This document shows positions 44,618 through 54,197 of a DNA stretch of 64,000 nucleotides, piece after piece. The stretch's first letter is position 1; every line of letters starts with the position of its first letter. The DNA is from Liopterus haemorrhoidalis (lineage: Eukaryota > Arthropoda > Insecta > Coleoptera > Dytiscidae), in assembly GCA_963971575.1 (NCBI GenBank), contig OZ020625.1, positions 21,194,474 to 21,258,473 of the forward strand, written 5' to 3'. The notes below the pieces were generated by a model. The model was not told the origin of the DNA. It did not search any database and saw only the letters and a list, made by a program, of their open reading frames with translations. The position numbers and the translations under genes were made by a program.

Positions 44618-44827
44618 TTAATTTAAGTATTTCACGGTCCTGCCGTGGCGTAATTTTACAGGTCGTCCTCCCTTATAGTAAGATTCAACTCTCCCACTCT
44701 TCACAAAGCCGGAAATTGTAGATTTATGATTCTTATACTTCTCAGAAATTTCTTTCTGTGTCATGCCGTTTTTGTATTCAAGTAGAATTTTTGATTTTAT
44801 TTCAGAATTATACTTAACACCTCCCAT
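44618..44827 (-). pseudogene. Tc1/pogo-type HTH fragment
   Basis: Minus strand from ATG 44827: MGGVKYNSEIKSKILLEYKN, then MTQKEISEKYKNHKSTISGF and KGGRPVKL, a two-part helix-turn-helix with the GRP hinge of Tc1-like transposases. The catalytic part is missing, replaced or deleted around the insertion of repeat Y. Confidence 0.65.
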
Positions 44828-45275
44828 TTTTTAAATTATTTTAAATACTACCTTCATATTTTAAATAAACTTATCTCTAAACATATCTTCGGAATGTACC
44901 AATCACACTATTTTAAATTGAGAAAAACAACTAATAAAAACTCGGTAAATTCCGCAAATATTCCGAATTCGTACGAAAATGCACGACAATTCACGTAAAC
45001 AAACGAATAATGACATGAGTTGCAAATGTTTTGCACAGCCAAATTATACCTAATTGTTATATATTTTTTTCTTGTTTACCTAAACAATTAATTTTAATTA
45101 TTTTTGTTTTTGTGGTAAACTAGCCAATAACTATTAATAATAAAAATAATAATAAACAAAAATTTGGTTGAAATAAAAAACATTGTAAATTTTCACTATT
45201 TTTATTAACTAACTGCTTACTAGTTTCGGCTTTCGCAATTTTCAAAGCAATGAAATAAGTTACAAACATAACTAC

Positions 45276-45945
45276 TTAAATACTATTTACAGGTAATGAT
45301 AATCCTATGAGAGGGGAGGTAGACAAGTCGGTCATCTCATTAAGGGTTTTTCCTTGCTTGTGCAATTTTATAATCTCGTGTGCCTCCAATAAATTTAATT
45401 TTGGACCTTTTGGTAGTGAATGAATAACATCTGGCTTGAAAGTTGTAAAATGATTTTCAGAGTTGAGGTGTGCAGCGAATGTGGAATCGGTTTTTTGTTT
45501 CTTCCAGGAGGTTCTATGTTCTTCAATCCGGATGGCAAAAGATCTTCCTGTTTGGCCACAATAAACGGAGTCACACGTGTCACATGTTAACATGTAAACG
45601 CCACTCTTGTCCATTATGTTTGATTTTTGTTTGTTATTTACTATGGATTTTTTAGTACTATTAACGGTTCTAAATGAAACTTTGATGTTGTTAGAGTTAA
45701 TTTGGTTGGCTAAATTGTTGCTGATAGGACCTAGGTAAGGCAAGGAAGCATATTGGATGGGATTAGATTCTTTAATTTTAGGGTATATTTTATCAAGGGC
45801 TAATTGTTTGAGTTTTTTGGCTAACAGTGTGTCAATTAATTGAGGGTTGTAACCATTGTTTTCTGCTATGGTCTTGATCAAGAAAATTTCATTGTTAAAA
45901 TCTACTGTGTTTAAGGGTACTGTTACTAAGCGATGAATCGATGAA
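45276..45945 (-). pseudogene. Penelope C-terminus with GIY-YIG endonuclease, minus copy
   Basis: Minus strand, true protein from about 45942: IHRLVTVPLNTVDF, IAENNGYNPQLID (the conserved region after the RT), then GVYMLTCDTCDSVYCGQTGR (GIY-YIG block), IRIEEH and HLNSENH, ending LPVNSI. The upstream 90 bp of the open frame read antisense through the other copy and are not protein. The frame is intact over the part present. Confidence 0.85.
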
Positions 45946-45951
45946 GCGATG

Positions 45952-46368
45952 AACAACATCAAAGTTTCATTTAGAACCGTTAATAGTACTAAAAAATCCA
46001 TAGTAAATAACAAACAAAAATCAAACATAATGGACAAGAGTGGCGTTTACATGTTAACATGTGACACGTGTGACTCCGTTTATTGTGGCCAAACAGGAAG
46101 ATCTTTTGCCATCCGGATTGAAGAACACAGAACCACCTGGAAGAAACAAAAAACCGATTCCCCATTCGCTGCACACCTCAACTCTGAAAATCATTTTACA
46201 ACTTTCAAGTCAGATGTTATTCATTCACTACCAAAAGGTCCAAAATTAAATTTATTGGAGGCACACGAGATTAAAAAATTGCACAAGCAAGGAAAAACCT
46301 TTAATGAGATGACCGACTTGTCTACCTCCCCTCTCATAGGATTATCCTTACCTGTAAATAGTATTTAA
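45952..46368 (+). pseudogene. Penelope GIY-YIG endonuclease, plus copy
   Basis: Begins NNIKVSFRTVNSTKKS, then the same GIY-YIG block with GVYMLTCDTCDS and CGQTGR, ending LPVNSI. Differs from the minus copy at only a few residues, so both derive from one source or one event. Confidence 0.85.
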
Positions 46369-46577
46369 GCAGTTAGTTAATAAAAATAGTGAAAATTTAC
46401 AATGTTTTTTATTTCAACCATTATTAAATATACAACATTTTCACAAAGTTAATTTGTCTACATTAAATTATAACAAAAATTTGGATGTAATTTAATTTAA
46501 AAAAAGCAACAATATTCAAACATATAGAGATATAGGTTCAGTTGCAAATGTTTGGCACATCACTGTATATATATATA

Positions 46578-47209
46578 TGGCAGATATGGAGGAACTCCTG
46601 CAAAGGGGATAAACAGGAGGATTAATAGTTAGAAACAAGAAGTTTATGTCCCTAGCATATGCAGATGACATTGTATTGCTGGCAACTAAGGAAAGTGAGT
46701 TAAAGACAATGATGAAATCCCTAAATAAATATTTTGAAAAAAGAAACTACTGATAAATACAGATAAGTCCAAAATAATGGTTTTTAAAAAAGAAGGAGGA
46801 AGGCAGAGAGAAGAGATATAGGAATGGGAAGGAAATGAAATTGAAAAAGTTAAGTCACACAAGTACTTAGGATACCAATCCCAATGCAATGTAGGAACAC
46901 AGGAATATATTAAGCGGCTAAATAAAAGGGCAATGCTAGCAATTCCGCAGATCTGGAGTTTATGTGAAAGAATATTTAAGAGTGAATATCAATGCTCATG
47001 ATCGAGGTCTTAATAAAAAGTATAATCATGTATGGAGCGGAGGTGTGGGGATGGGAGGAGCATGAGCCGCTGGAGAAGGTGCAGAATAAGTATCTTAAAT
47101 GGATGTTGGGTCTAGATAGGTGTACACCAGAATACATAGTATTAGAAGAGACGAAAGTGTACAAAATTAAAATAGAAGCCGTTAAAATAGCATTAAGATT
47201 CGAAGAAAA
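46578..47209 (+). pseudogene. LINE RT fragment with YADD
   Basis: Frames around ADMEELLQRG, stop, RNKKFMSLAYADDIVLLAT (catalytic YADD), NTDKSKIMVFKKEGG, HKYLGYQ, then in a second frame IIMYGAEVWGWEEHEPLEKV, NKYLKWMLGLDRCTPEYIV. At least three lesions. It ends at the mariner TA. Confidence 0.75.
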
Positions 47210-47329
47210 TACAAGGTGTCTCAAAAGAAATTTTATATTTAGTGGATCGATTAAAAAAAAAAGTAAGCCGTATATGGAAAAAATGTTTATTAATTATTAA
47301 AATACACTTTCTGGGGATTTATTTCTAAA

Positions 47330-47711
47330 AAATAATATCGTCTAAATGTAGACCCTCGCGTTTTCGGCACTCATTTAATCGAACAGTAAAATTACTTATG
47401 ACGTCTCGGCAGGTGAACTCAGGGATGGCTGCCATTTCGTGACGGCTATTTTCTTTCAAATGCGCCAGTGAAGTCGGTTTACTGGCGTAAACTTTAGATT
47501 TAAGATAACCTCATAGGAAAAAGTCCATAGGGGTTAAATCTGGACTGCGTGGAGGCCAATTTATGTCACCTCTCCGGGAGATCAATTTGCCTGAGAAAAT
47601 TTCACGAACACGTGGCAGAGACATATTGGACGTGTGTGAAGTTGCTCCGTCCTGTTGGAACCATGTTCTTTGGTTATAGCCAGGAAAGTTTTGCAGTTCA
47701 GGTACCAAGAA
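47330..47711 (-). pseudogene. Mariner (DD41D) transposase, C-terminal third
   Basis: Minus strand continuation after the LINE: VPELQNFPGYNQRTWFQQDG (second Asp) to SPDLTPMDFFL, then a stop from a small change at about 47510, and decayed text matching the C-terminus of copy 1. Confidence 0.8.
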
Positions 47712-47898
47712 ATTCGAGTTTTAGCAGTGAAACAAGTAAGACGTGTGCATATACATGCTCCCTTATCAGTGCGCTAAATTCCAAGTTTTAACTCGCCTGT
47801 CTAACAGGCATTGCTTTGCAAATTGTGACGTGTGGTTAAAATATTAAAATTAAAAAACATCTTTGCTTAAAATCAGTGTTGTAACTGAAGAATTAACA

Positions 47899-49014
47899 AT
47901 GCACGAAGACGTCAATAAGCGAAAAGCCGATCAACTTTTACCAAATCTAAATGACGTTCAGAAGAGATACCTCTGGTCACCTGAAGATCTTCTACAGAAG
48001 AATAAATACTACCCACTACGATCGCAGGTAAGCGATGCAGTACCCTCTACATCACAAAATAATGAACCCACATCAAATGATCCTCCTAACATCAAAGTCC
48101 CACCAATAAACGTATCATCTGTAAATTATAATGAAATGCTAAAAGATTTGAAGAAACTAACCAAAAATGGATTTTCAACAAAAACCCACTTCGACCGTAC
48201 TAGAATTAATATAAATTCCTCAGAGGATTACAAGGCAGTAACTAAATTTTTTAAGGACAACAAAATACATTTCTTTACGTACCAAGATCCCTCCACCAAG
48301 CCCTTATCAATAGTAATCAAAAGTGTACCTCCCTCTATTACTGATGAAGATATTAAAAACGAACTACTACTTCTAGACTTGCCTGTCATTAAAGTAAACA
48401 GAATACTTAATCAAAATAGAACCAACTCTTTAGTGGTCGCCGTTGAATTACTTAACGACGAAAAGGCAAAAAACATATTTAAAATTGAAAAGCTGTGTTA
48501 TGCCATAGTCAGCGTCGAACCCAGAAAACATGGTAATAACATTCCGCAGTGTTACAGATGTCAACAATTCGGGCATACTAAAAATTATTGCCAAATGGAA
48601 CCTCGCTGTGTTAAATGCGATGGAAACCATTTCTACAAAAGTTGCACCAAACCAACAGATGTACCCCCGAAATGTGTGAATTGTAAAATGGATCATCCAG
48701 CTAACTATCGAGGTTGCACGTACTACATAAAACATACAAAATCAAGTCAAAACAACACAAGAAGGGCTCCTCCAGTCACAGCCACAAATATGGACCCAAG
48801 ACCCAACCAGTACTCCCAAAAATCCAGTAAAACCTATGCAGAAGCAGCACGCAATGAACCAAATCTCGCCGCTCCTCAAAATCCCACTCAAAATTCTTCC
48901 ATGGTAGAAAACATCCTCAATGTCATCCTAAATCTTATCACTCCATACATAACTCAAATTAAAAATTTCTTCATAAATAACTTTTTATCTGGTATTTTTA
49001 ATGGACAACCATAA
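47899..49014 (+). CDS. Jockey-type ORF1 (gag-like, zinc knuckles)
   Basis: 371 codons from ATG 47899 (MHEDVNKRKADQLLPNLNDV); the open frame extends 36 bp upstream without another ATG. Residues about 100-205 hold an RRM/PRE_C2HC-like fold (FFTYQDPSTKPLSIVIK, ITDEDIKNELLLLDLPVIKV). At about 205-280 come three zinc knuckles: CYRCQQFGHTKNYC, CVKCDGNHFYKSC, CVNCKMDHPANYRGC. A Pro/Asn/Gln-rich linker and a hydrophobic C-terminus follow. It binds the element RNA and delivers it to the nucleus in jockey-type elements. The stop overlaps the ORF2 start by 14 bp (+1 frame), so ORF2 is likely made by termination-reinitiation. Confidence 0.92.
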   Translation: MHEDVNKRKADQLLPNLNDVQKRYLWSPEDLLQKNKYYPLRSQVSDAVPSTSQNNEPTSNDPPNIKVPPINVSSVNYNEMLKDLKKLTKNGFSTKTHFDRTRININSSEDYKAVTKFFKDNKIHFFTYQDPSTKPLSIVIKSVPPSITDEDIKNELLLLDLPVIKVNRILNQNRTNSLVVAVELLNDEKAKNIFKIEKLCYAIVSVEPRKHGNNIPQCYRCQQFGHTKNYCQMEPRCVKCDGNHFYKSCTKPTDVPPKCVNCKMDHPANYRGCTYYIKHTKSSQNNTRRAPPVTATNMDPRPNQYSQKSSKTYAEAARNEPNLAAPQNPTQNSSMVENILNVILNLITPYITQIKNFFINNFLSGIFNGQP

Positions 49015-51595
49015 CCGTCTTACTCTTCAAAAAATAACAATCCTAAACTGGAATGCGAACGGAATCAAACGACAGAGATCTCAGTTCATAGATTTCTTGG
49101 AAAGATTTCAAATTACCATAGCCTGTATAACCGAAACGCATTTACTCACCACAGAGAGCTTCAAAATTCCGGGATACACAATACATAGGAATGACCGTGA
49201 AACAACACACGCTTCTGGAGGAGTAGCGATTTTAATAAAAAGAAAAAACTATCACTCCACCCTCCCAAATTTTGAAAATATTACTTTAGAAACAGTAGGG
49301 ATCAGAATTTTTCTGAACGACTCCAGTTGTATTAATATTATTAGTGCATACAGACAACCCAATAAAAAACTGACTGAGAAAGATCTAAATTTAATATTCT
49401 CTTCTCCAGAACCAACATTAATAATCGGTGATCTAAATAGCAAAAATATAATGTGGGGATGCCGGTGTGATAATCCAGCTGGTAAAATCTTAAACCAAAT
49501 TTGCTCTGACAATACTCTGAATGTGTTAGCACCTAATGAATATACATATTATCCGTATCGACCTGACCATAAGCCAGATATCCTTGATATAATGGTCTGC
49601 AAAAATTTTTCCAAAGACACCTCAATATCAGTTATACATGAACTAGACTCTGATCACCTACCAGTTGTAACGAATTTTAGTAGTACTCCAAGGTATACAC
49701 TCCCACCTCCAAGACTAATTAATGGAATCGTTGACTGGGAATACTTCCGTAATGTTCTAGATGATCAAATAAGACCTCCAAAAGCATCTAATCTCGAAGA
49801 AATAGATGCTCAAATTAATTGCTACACGAATAATATAATCCAGTGTATTGAAACAGCAACAAAACCAAATAAAATATCCACTTCAAAAAAATACACTTAC
49901 AGTACCCCAAATTACATCTTGGAAATGATTAACAAAAAATGCAGACTCAGAAGAGAATACCAAAGGACCAGAAATTCAATACTAAGAAATCAAATAAATA
50001 ACTTAACCCACAAAATAAAACATGAACTCGACAAAATTAGAATAGAATCTTATACTAATTTCATATCAGAACTCGGACCAAACGATCCCGGAATGTGGAA
50101 AACTACGAAGAAAATATTAAAACAACCTCAAATAATAGCTCCAATTAAAACAAACAACGACACCATATTCACGGACTCGGACAAATGCAAGATCTTTTCC
50201 GAACACTTAGAAAAAACATTTACCCCCACAAATATAGCCAGTACCTCACATACAAATTTTATTTGCAATTATGTTGAAACAAACGTTCCCGTTCCAGATA
50301 CCATTGAACCAACTACCCCGTCAGAATTGAAACAAATTATTAAACAACTTCCTATAAAAAAATCTCCTGGTCCTGATAAAATTCCTAATAAAGTCCTAAA
50401 AAACCTTTCCTCGAAATTTCTGACGTATACTGCATCGCTTTTTAATGCTTGTTTTAATCATGGGTACTTTCCAAATCAGTGGAAGACTGCACATATATTG
50501 TTATTTCATAAGCCTGGAAAAAACAAGAACCTTCTTACCAGTTATCGTCCAATCAGTCTTTTGAATACATTATCAAAATTATTAGAGAAAATCATTCTTA
50601 GCAGACTTCAAACACAACTCCAAATCTTGAACATTCTTCCACCATTCCAGTTTGGCTTTAGAAAACACCACAGCACACCACAACAACTACTTAGTCTTAC
50701 AGAAATAATAGAAAACGGTTTCGAAAATAAACAATTCACCACAGTACTTTTTCTAGATATAGCACAGGCCTTCGACAAAGTCTGGATAAACGGCTTGAAA
50801 TACAAACTTTTGCGCACCCAATTACCATCATATATTACTGCTATATTATTCTCATTCCTAGAAAATCGAAACTTTGCAGTTCGCATTAATAACGAAATCT
50901 CAGAATTAAAGCTTATTAAAGCAGGAGTCCCACAAGGCAGTATATTAGGCCCAATCTTATTCAACATCTATGCCAGCGACATTCCAACAGCCCAAGCAAA
51001 AATTGCCATGTACGCGGATGATACTGCAATTATCACGCAAAACTTCGAACTACAGCAAGCAATACATGAGCTGCAAGCCAATGCTGATATTGTTTGTCGT
51101 TGGCTCAAAAGTTGGAATATAACATTAAATACGGACAAGTGCGAAGGTAAAATATTTGCCTTGAAGAGAATCCGAAATCCAAACAGTATTATCATCAATA
51201 ATAAAACATTAGAATGGAATGCAAAAGATAAAACTGTGAGGTATTTAGGACTACATTTAGATACCCGTCTAACTTGGAGCCACCACATCAACATCAAACT
51301 GCAAGAAGCATACACCAGACTTCGTCAACTATACCCCTTATTAAATCGAAAATCCGCTCTTAAAACAAAGTGTGCACTCCTATTATATAAATCTTTAATA
51401 AAACCTTTAGTACTTTACGGCTGTGAAGTGTGGTTTGAAGTTGTGTTTGAAAAACAAACTCAACGTTTTCTAGAAAACCTTAACAACTGTGAAAGTGCTG
51501 TGCACTACAACATCGGTAGCAAAGGACTACATAAAAGACTGAAGCGACGCTTACCCCAAGATCTCTGTTCAGATTTTTCTGACATAGAAGATTAG
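49001..51595 (+). CDS. Jockey-type ORF2 (endonuclease-reverse transcriptase)
   Basis: 864 codons from ATG 49001, uninterrupted. Endonuclease at residues about 8-230: ILNWNANGIK, CITETHL (catalytic Glu), GGVAILI, SAYRQPN, IGDLNSKN (about 142-149), SDHLPV (about 217-222). RT at about 440-720: KKSPGPDKIPN, SYRPISLLN, FGFRKHHST, VLFLDIAQAFDKV, AGVPQGSILGPILFN, MYADDTAI (YADD at 671-674), YLGLHLD. The thumb region LYKSLIKPLVLYGCEVW follows, and the C-terminus is short. All catalytic positions expected for EN and RT are present. The element copies its RNA at a nicked target; this copy looks competent. Confidence 0.95.
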   Translation: MDNHNRLTLQKITILNWNANGIKRQRSQFIDFLERFQITIACITETHLLTTESFKIPGYTIHRNDRETTHASGGVAILIKRKNYHSTLPNFENITLETVGIRIFLNDSSCINIISAYRQPNKKLTEKDLNLIFSSPEPTLIIGDLNSKNIMWGCRCDNPAGKILNQICSDNTLNVLAPNEYTYYPYRPDHKPDILDIMVCKNFSKDTSISVIHELDSDHLPVVTNFSSTPRYTLPPPRLINGIVDWEYFRNVLDDQIRPPKASNLEEIDAQINCYTNNIIQCIETATKPNKISTSKKYTYSTPNYILEMINKKCRLRREYQRTRNSILRNQINNLTHKIKHELDKIRIESYTNFISELGPNDPGMWKTTKKILKQPQIIAPIKTNNDTIFTDSDKCKIFSEHLEKTFTPTNIASTSHTNFICNYVETNVPVPDTIEPTTPSELKQIIKQLPIKKSPGPDKIPNKVLKNLSSKFLTYTASLFNACFNHGYFPNQWKTAHILLFHKPGKNKNLLTSYRPISLLNTLSKLLEKIILSRLQTQLQILNILPPFQFGFRKHHSTPQQLLSLTEIIENGFENKQFTTVLFLDIAQAFDKVWINGLKYKLLRTQLPSYITAILFSFLENRNFAVRINNEISELKLIKAGVPQGSILGPILFNIYASDIPTAQAKIAMYADDTAIITQNFELQQAIHELQANADIVCRWLKSWNITLNTDKCEGKIFALKRIRNPNSIIINNKTLEWNAKDKTVRYLGLHLDTRLTWSHHINIKLQEAYTRLRQLYPLLNRKSALKTKCALLLYKSLIKPLVLYGCEVWFEVVFEKQTQRFLENLNNCESAVHYNIGSKGLHKRLKRRLPQDLCSDFSDIED

Positions 51596-51731
51596 CTCCA
51601 AATCTAATTTTAATATTATATTTTAATCTAAATTATATTTAATCTAAATCAATTATTATATTTTATAACCTATATTTAAATTAGGGAAGTTATGTAATCC
51701 CCACCTAAGGAATAAGAACTATTGTTAACAC

Positions 51732-52545
51732 CTATAACCCTGCTGTGAATAACAAATGTATTTGTTGAACCGGCAATAAACGATTATAAAAAAAAAAAGG
51801 TACCAAGAAGTTGTCTAACATCTCCACATAACGCTCTGAATTCACTGTAACTGCACGCCCACTTTCGTCTTGAAAAAAGTAAGGGCCGATAATTCCTCGC
51901 GCCGACATCGCAGCCCATACGGTCACTTTAGGCGAATGTAGGGGTTTCTGATGTTTGCGTTTCGGATTCGTTGCACTCCAGTAGCTGCAGTTCTGCTTAT
52001 TTACGTGGCCATTAAGATGAAAATGAGCTTCATCCGAAAACAAAATGTTGGTAAACGTTGAAAATCGCTCAATCACCTGAATTTACGAAATTAAGTCTCT
52101 GACTGGCATCTTGGGGCTTTAATTCTTGCACCAATTGAATTTTGTAGGGGTGCAGCTTTAGGTCTTTGTGCATAATGCGATGTAATGATGATCTGAGCAC
52201 ATTTAAAGCACTTGCGCGCTTCCGAATTGAAAGGTTCGGGTCGTCACGAACAGACTGATTAACATTCTCCACGTTTTCTACCGTTCTTGATGACCTAGGT
52301 CGCCCGGATTTTGATTTATCCAGCGTTGTACCAGTCTCTTCAAACTTTTTAACCCAATGTCGAATGAGAGGAATGCTTGGCGCATCATTTAAGTGGCGAA
52401 AACCTCGAATACTGCAGAATTTTCTACGCGCTACAGTCGCGGAATCACCGTTTTTGTAAAATTCTCGCACGCATAACGCGCGGTTTTCTCCCGAGAAACG
52501 CTCCATAGCGATTGAATTCCCAAGAGCCAGGCTACCGATTGACAT
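51732..52545 (-). pseudogene. Mariner (DD41D) transposase, N-terminal two thirds
   Basis: Minus strand. 52545-52069 is open (MSIGSLALGN, MERFSGENRALCVREF, KSGRPRSS, PYKIQLVQELKPQDASQRL) and lacks the stop found in copy 1. After a frame change at about 52075, 52076-51799 carries ILFSDEAHFHLNG and reaches YVEMLDNFLVP, where the LINE is inserted. The rest continues at 47711-47330. The last residues of the 51732 frame are LINE tail. Confidence 0.85.
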
Positions 52546-52883
52546 AACCCCTGCGCCCCTCGGATACGTTGCGTTCACGCAGTAAGCTAAATAAATATAA
52601 AATTTCTTTTGAGACACCTTGTATAACCAAGAACCCGGAAAAACAAGTATTAAACGAATGTTGGAAGGAATTAGAAACTGGAGATAAACCGAAAAAAAAA
52701 AACATTAAAATGGGAAATAAAAAGAAGTAAAATGTATGACTACGGAGGCTTTTCAACAGGAGAAGTAAGGAGGAAAAGAGAACGTAGACATGGAATGCAG
52801 GAAATGTTAGAAATAATGAAGAACATACAACAACAAAAATTAAGCGAGAGAATAAATGAATCAAGGTACAATAATAAGTACAA

Positions 52884-53852
52884 AAAAAAATTCATGTGAA
52901 GTGTGATTTTCATACATTTCTGGGTTTTGCAGGTATTTAGTAACTGAATGATGATTATTTGGGATGCCAAAACCAATTTTATGTCAAAATATTTTTTTAT
53001 GAATTTTAATTCGAATGCCAATTATCATTATTTAAGTTTCTAAAGATGAGCAGTATTTTTTTTATATAGCAAGGTTCATTAAGATTTTGAAAATTGCGCC
53101 TATGGCTTCCATTGGTTGCTTAAACCATAAGCCCCGCCCTCTGATTTCGTCAAACATAGAATTAAATTATAATTTCAATACTTCCCACTGGTTATTAAAT
53201 TTACGCTTTTAAAAATTAAATGCAACATTTACCAAAATATAACTAAAATTTGGACAATATAATTTAAACAAAATTAAAATGAAAAAAAACAGAAATAATT
53301 AAATTAACAGGATTCGAACTCTAGTTTGCAAATTACAAGGCGCATGACAAAACCAAACTACGCTATTAGAGCTACTGATATAGTGTGTACATAGCGAATT
53401 AAATATTTAACATATTTTAGTTAAAAACACAAAAAATGCGTTATTTTCCGAAAACATAATCTGATCAAAAATTCCTGTTGTACTATTCCGGTTCACACCA
53501 ATGTACATTACTTAGAATTTTTTCAGATTTTTAGTTTAAACCATCTGGGCAACAGGGTGTGGGACAATTTTTTTTTGCACAATTTTTGGCAAAAATCCCA
53601 TCAAAATAATTTATTATGCAAAAATTAAATTTTAATCGTTAATCCACGTACTAAGGGCTTTCATTTGATACCCTACTCAGAATTTTAAAAAAATATATTT
53701 TTTTTTGATGAGCACATATTTGTTTATATTTTTAGGGGGATATGTTTTTTAGATATTTTAGTATTTCTCCTATGTGTGGGTCAAAGAGTTGTATAAGCAT
53801 GCCAAATTTCAACTTTCTAGGTTTAGCCGTTTGGCTACAATTTTAACCGAAC

Positions 53853-53888
<36 letters not shown>

Positions 53889-53938
53889 GACAAAATGACG
53901 GTATAAGGGTTTTTTGGTCATACCTACAAAACCCTAAA
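52884..53938 (-). repeat. Dispersed repeat Y, copy 2
   Basis: Reverse of 43650-44485, longer: it keeps extra sequence at 53570-53830 and a (gtct)n tract at 53848-53887. Inserted in the old LINE, whose protein reading resumes on both sides. Confidence 0.75.
53322..53392 (-). ncRNA. tRNA-Thr-like sequence in repeat Y
   Basis: On the minus strand: tagctctaatagcgtagttt (A-box region), gcgccttgtaatttgc with anticodon-like TGT in a CTTGTAA loop, then agagttcgaatcctg (B box). About 70 bp, tRNA order and spacing correct, stems partly mismatched. It could supply a polymerase III promoter to the repeat; a decayed SINE-like or captured tRNA. Confidence 0.5.
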
Positions 53939-54197
53939 AAGGGAGATGAATGAACATATGCTGGAAGGATGTGAAGAAATGAGAAGCAAAGGAGGAACAA
54001 GAGAAGATATTTTAAACGGAAATGGCTGCGGATACAAATGAATGAAAAAGGTAATGGAGAAAAAAAAGATATTTAAGAAAAAGAAAATAATAGTAACATT
54101 GTTGTTTCCAAAACAAAGCAAAATATATTTCAAAACGACAGGTAGAAATTAGATTTTAATTTTAGTTAAGACTTGTTATGTAGGAAATAAACAGATA

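Larger units (their letters stand above)
45166..46420. mobile_element. Penelope-like element, two 3' fragments head to head
   Basis: 45166-45945 (minus) and 45950-46420 (plus) are inverted copies with the same 3' end (caatgttttttatttcaacc). Both keep the endonuclease and lack the reverse transcriptase. The plus copy lacks about 60 bp after the stop codon that the minus copy has (text with gccgaaactagtaag). Confidence 0.85.
43596..46565 (-). mobile_element. Tc1-like transposon with Penelope insertion
   Basis: Outer ends CAGTGCTGTGCAAAACATTT and the mirror AAATGTTTGGCACATCACTG share about 60 bp (including gaatattgttgc); TA on both sides. An inner copy of the motif, gttgcaaatgttttgcac at 45019-45036, indicates double (IR/DR) repeats at the right end. 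Later insertions: a dispersed repeat at about 43650-44485 and the Penelope pair at 45166-46420. Confidence 0.75.
47712..51798 (+). mobile_element. Full-length jockey-type LINE, apparently intact
   Basis: Flanked by the 11-bp duplication GGTACCAAGAA (47701-47711 and 51799-51809). Poly(A) tail at 51788-51798. Two open reading frames, no lesion. At 4.09 kb it has the layout of jockey: short 5' UTR, gag-like ORF1, EN-RT ORF2, short 3' UTR. Inserted in the mariner copy 2. Confidence 0.93.
47212..52621 (-). mobile_element. Mariner-type transposon (DD41D), copy 2, split by a jockey-like LINE
   Basis: Ends CAAGGTGTCTCAAAAGAAAT at 47212 and its mirror ending 52621, with TA at 47210-47211 and 52622-52623. 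Same family as 14993-16304. The LINE at 47712-51798 sits in the transposase gene. Confidence 0.93.
46566..54190 (+). mobile_element. Old LINE split by a mariner and repeat Y
   Basis: RT text starts near 46580 and includes MSLAYADDIVLLAT, continues to 47209, resumes after the mariner at 52624 (about NECWKELETGDKPKKKN) and after repeat Y at 53939 (EMNEHMLEGCEEMRSKGG, NGNGCGYK). Limits are approximate. A lineage distinct from the jockey-like and (TTA)n-tailed LINEs. Confidence 0.65.
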
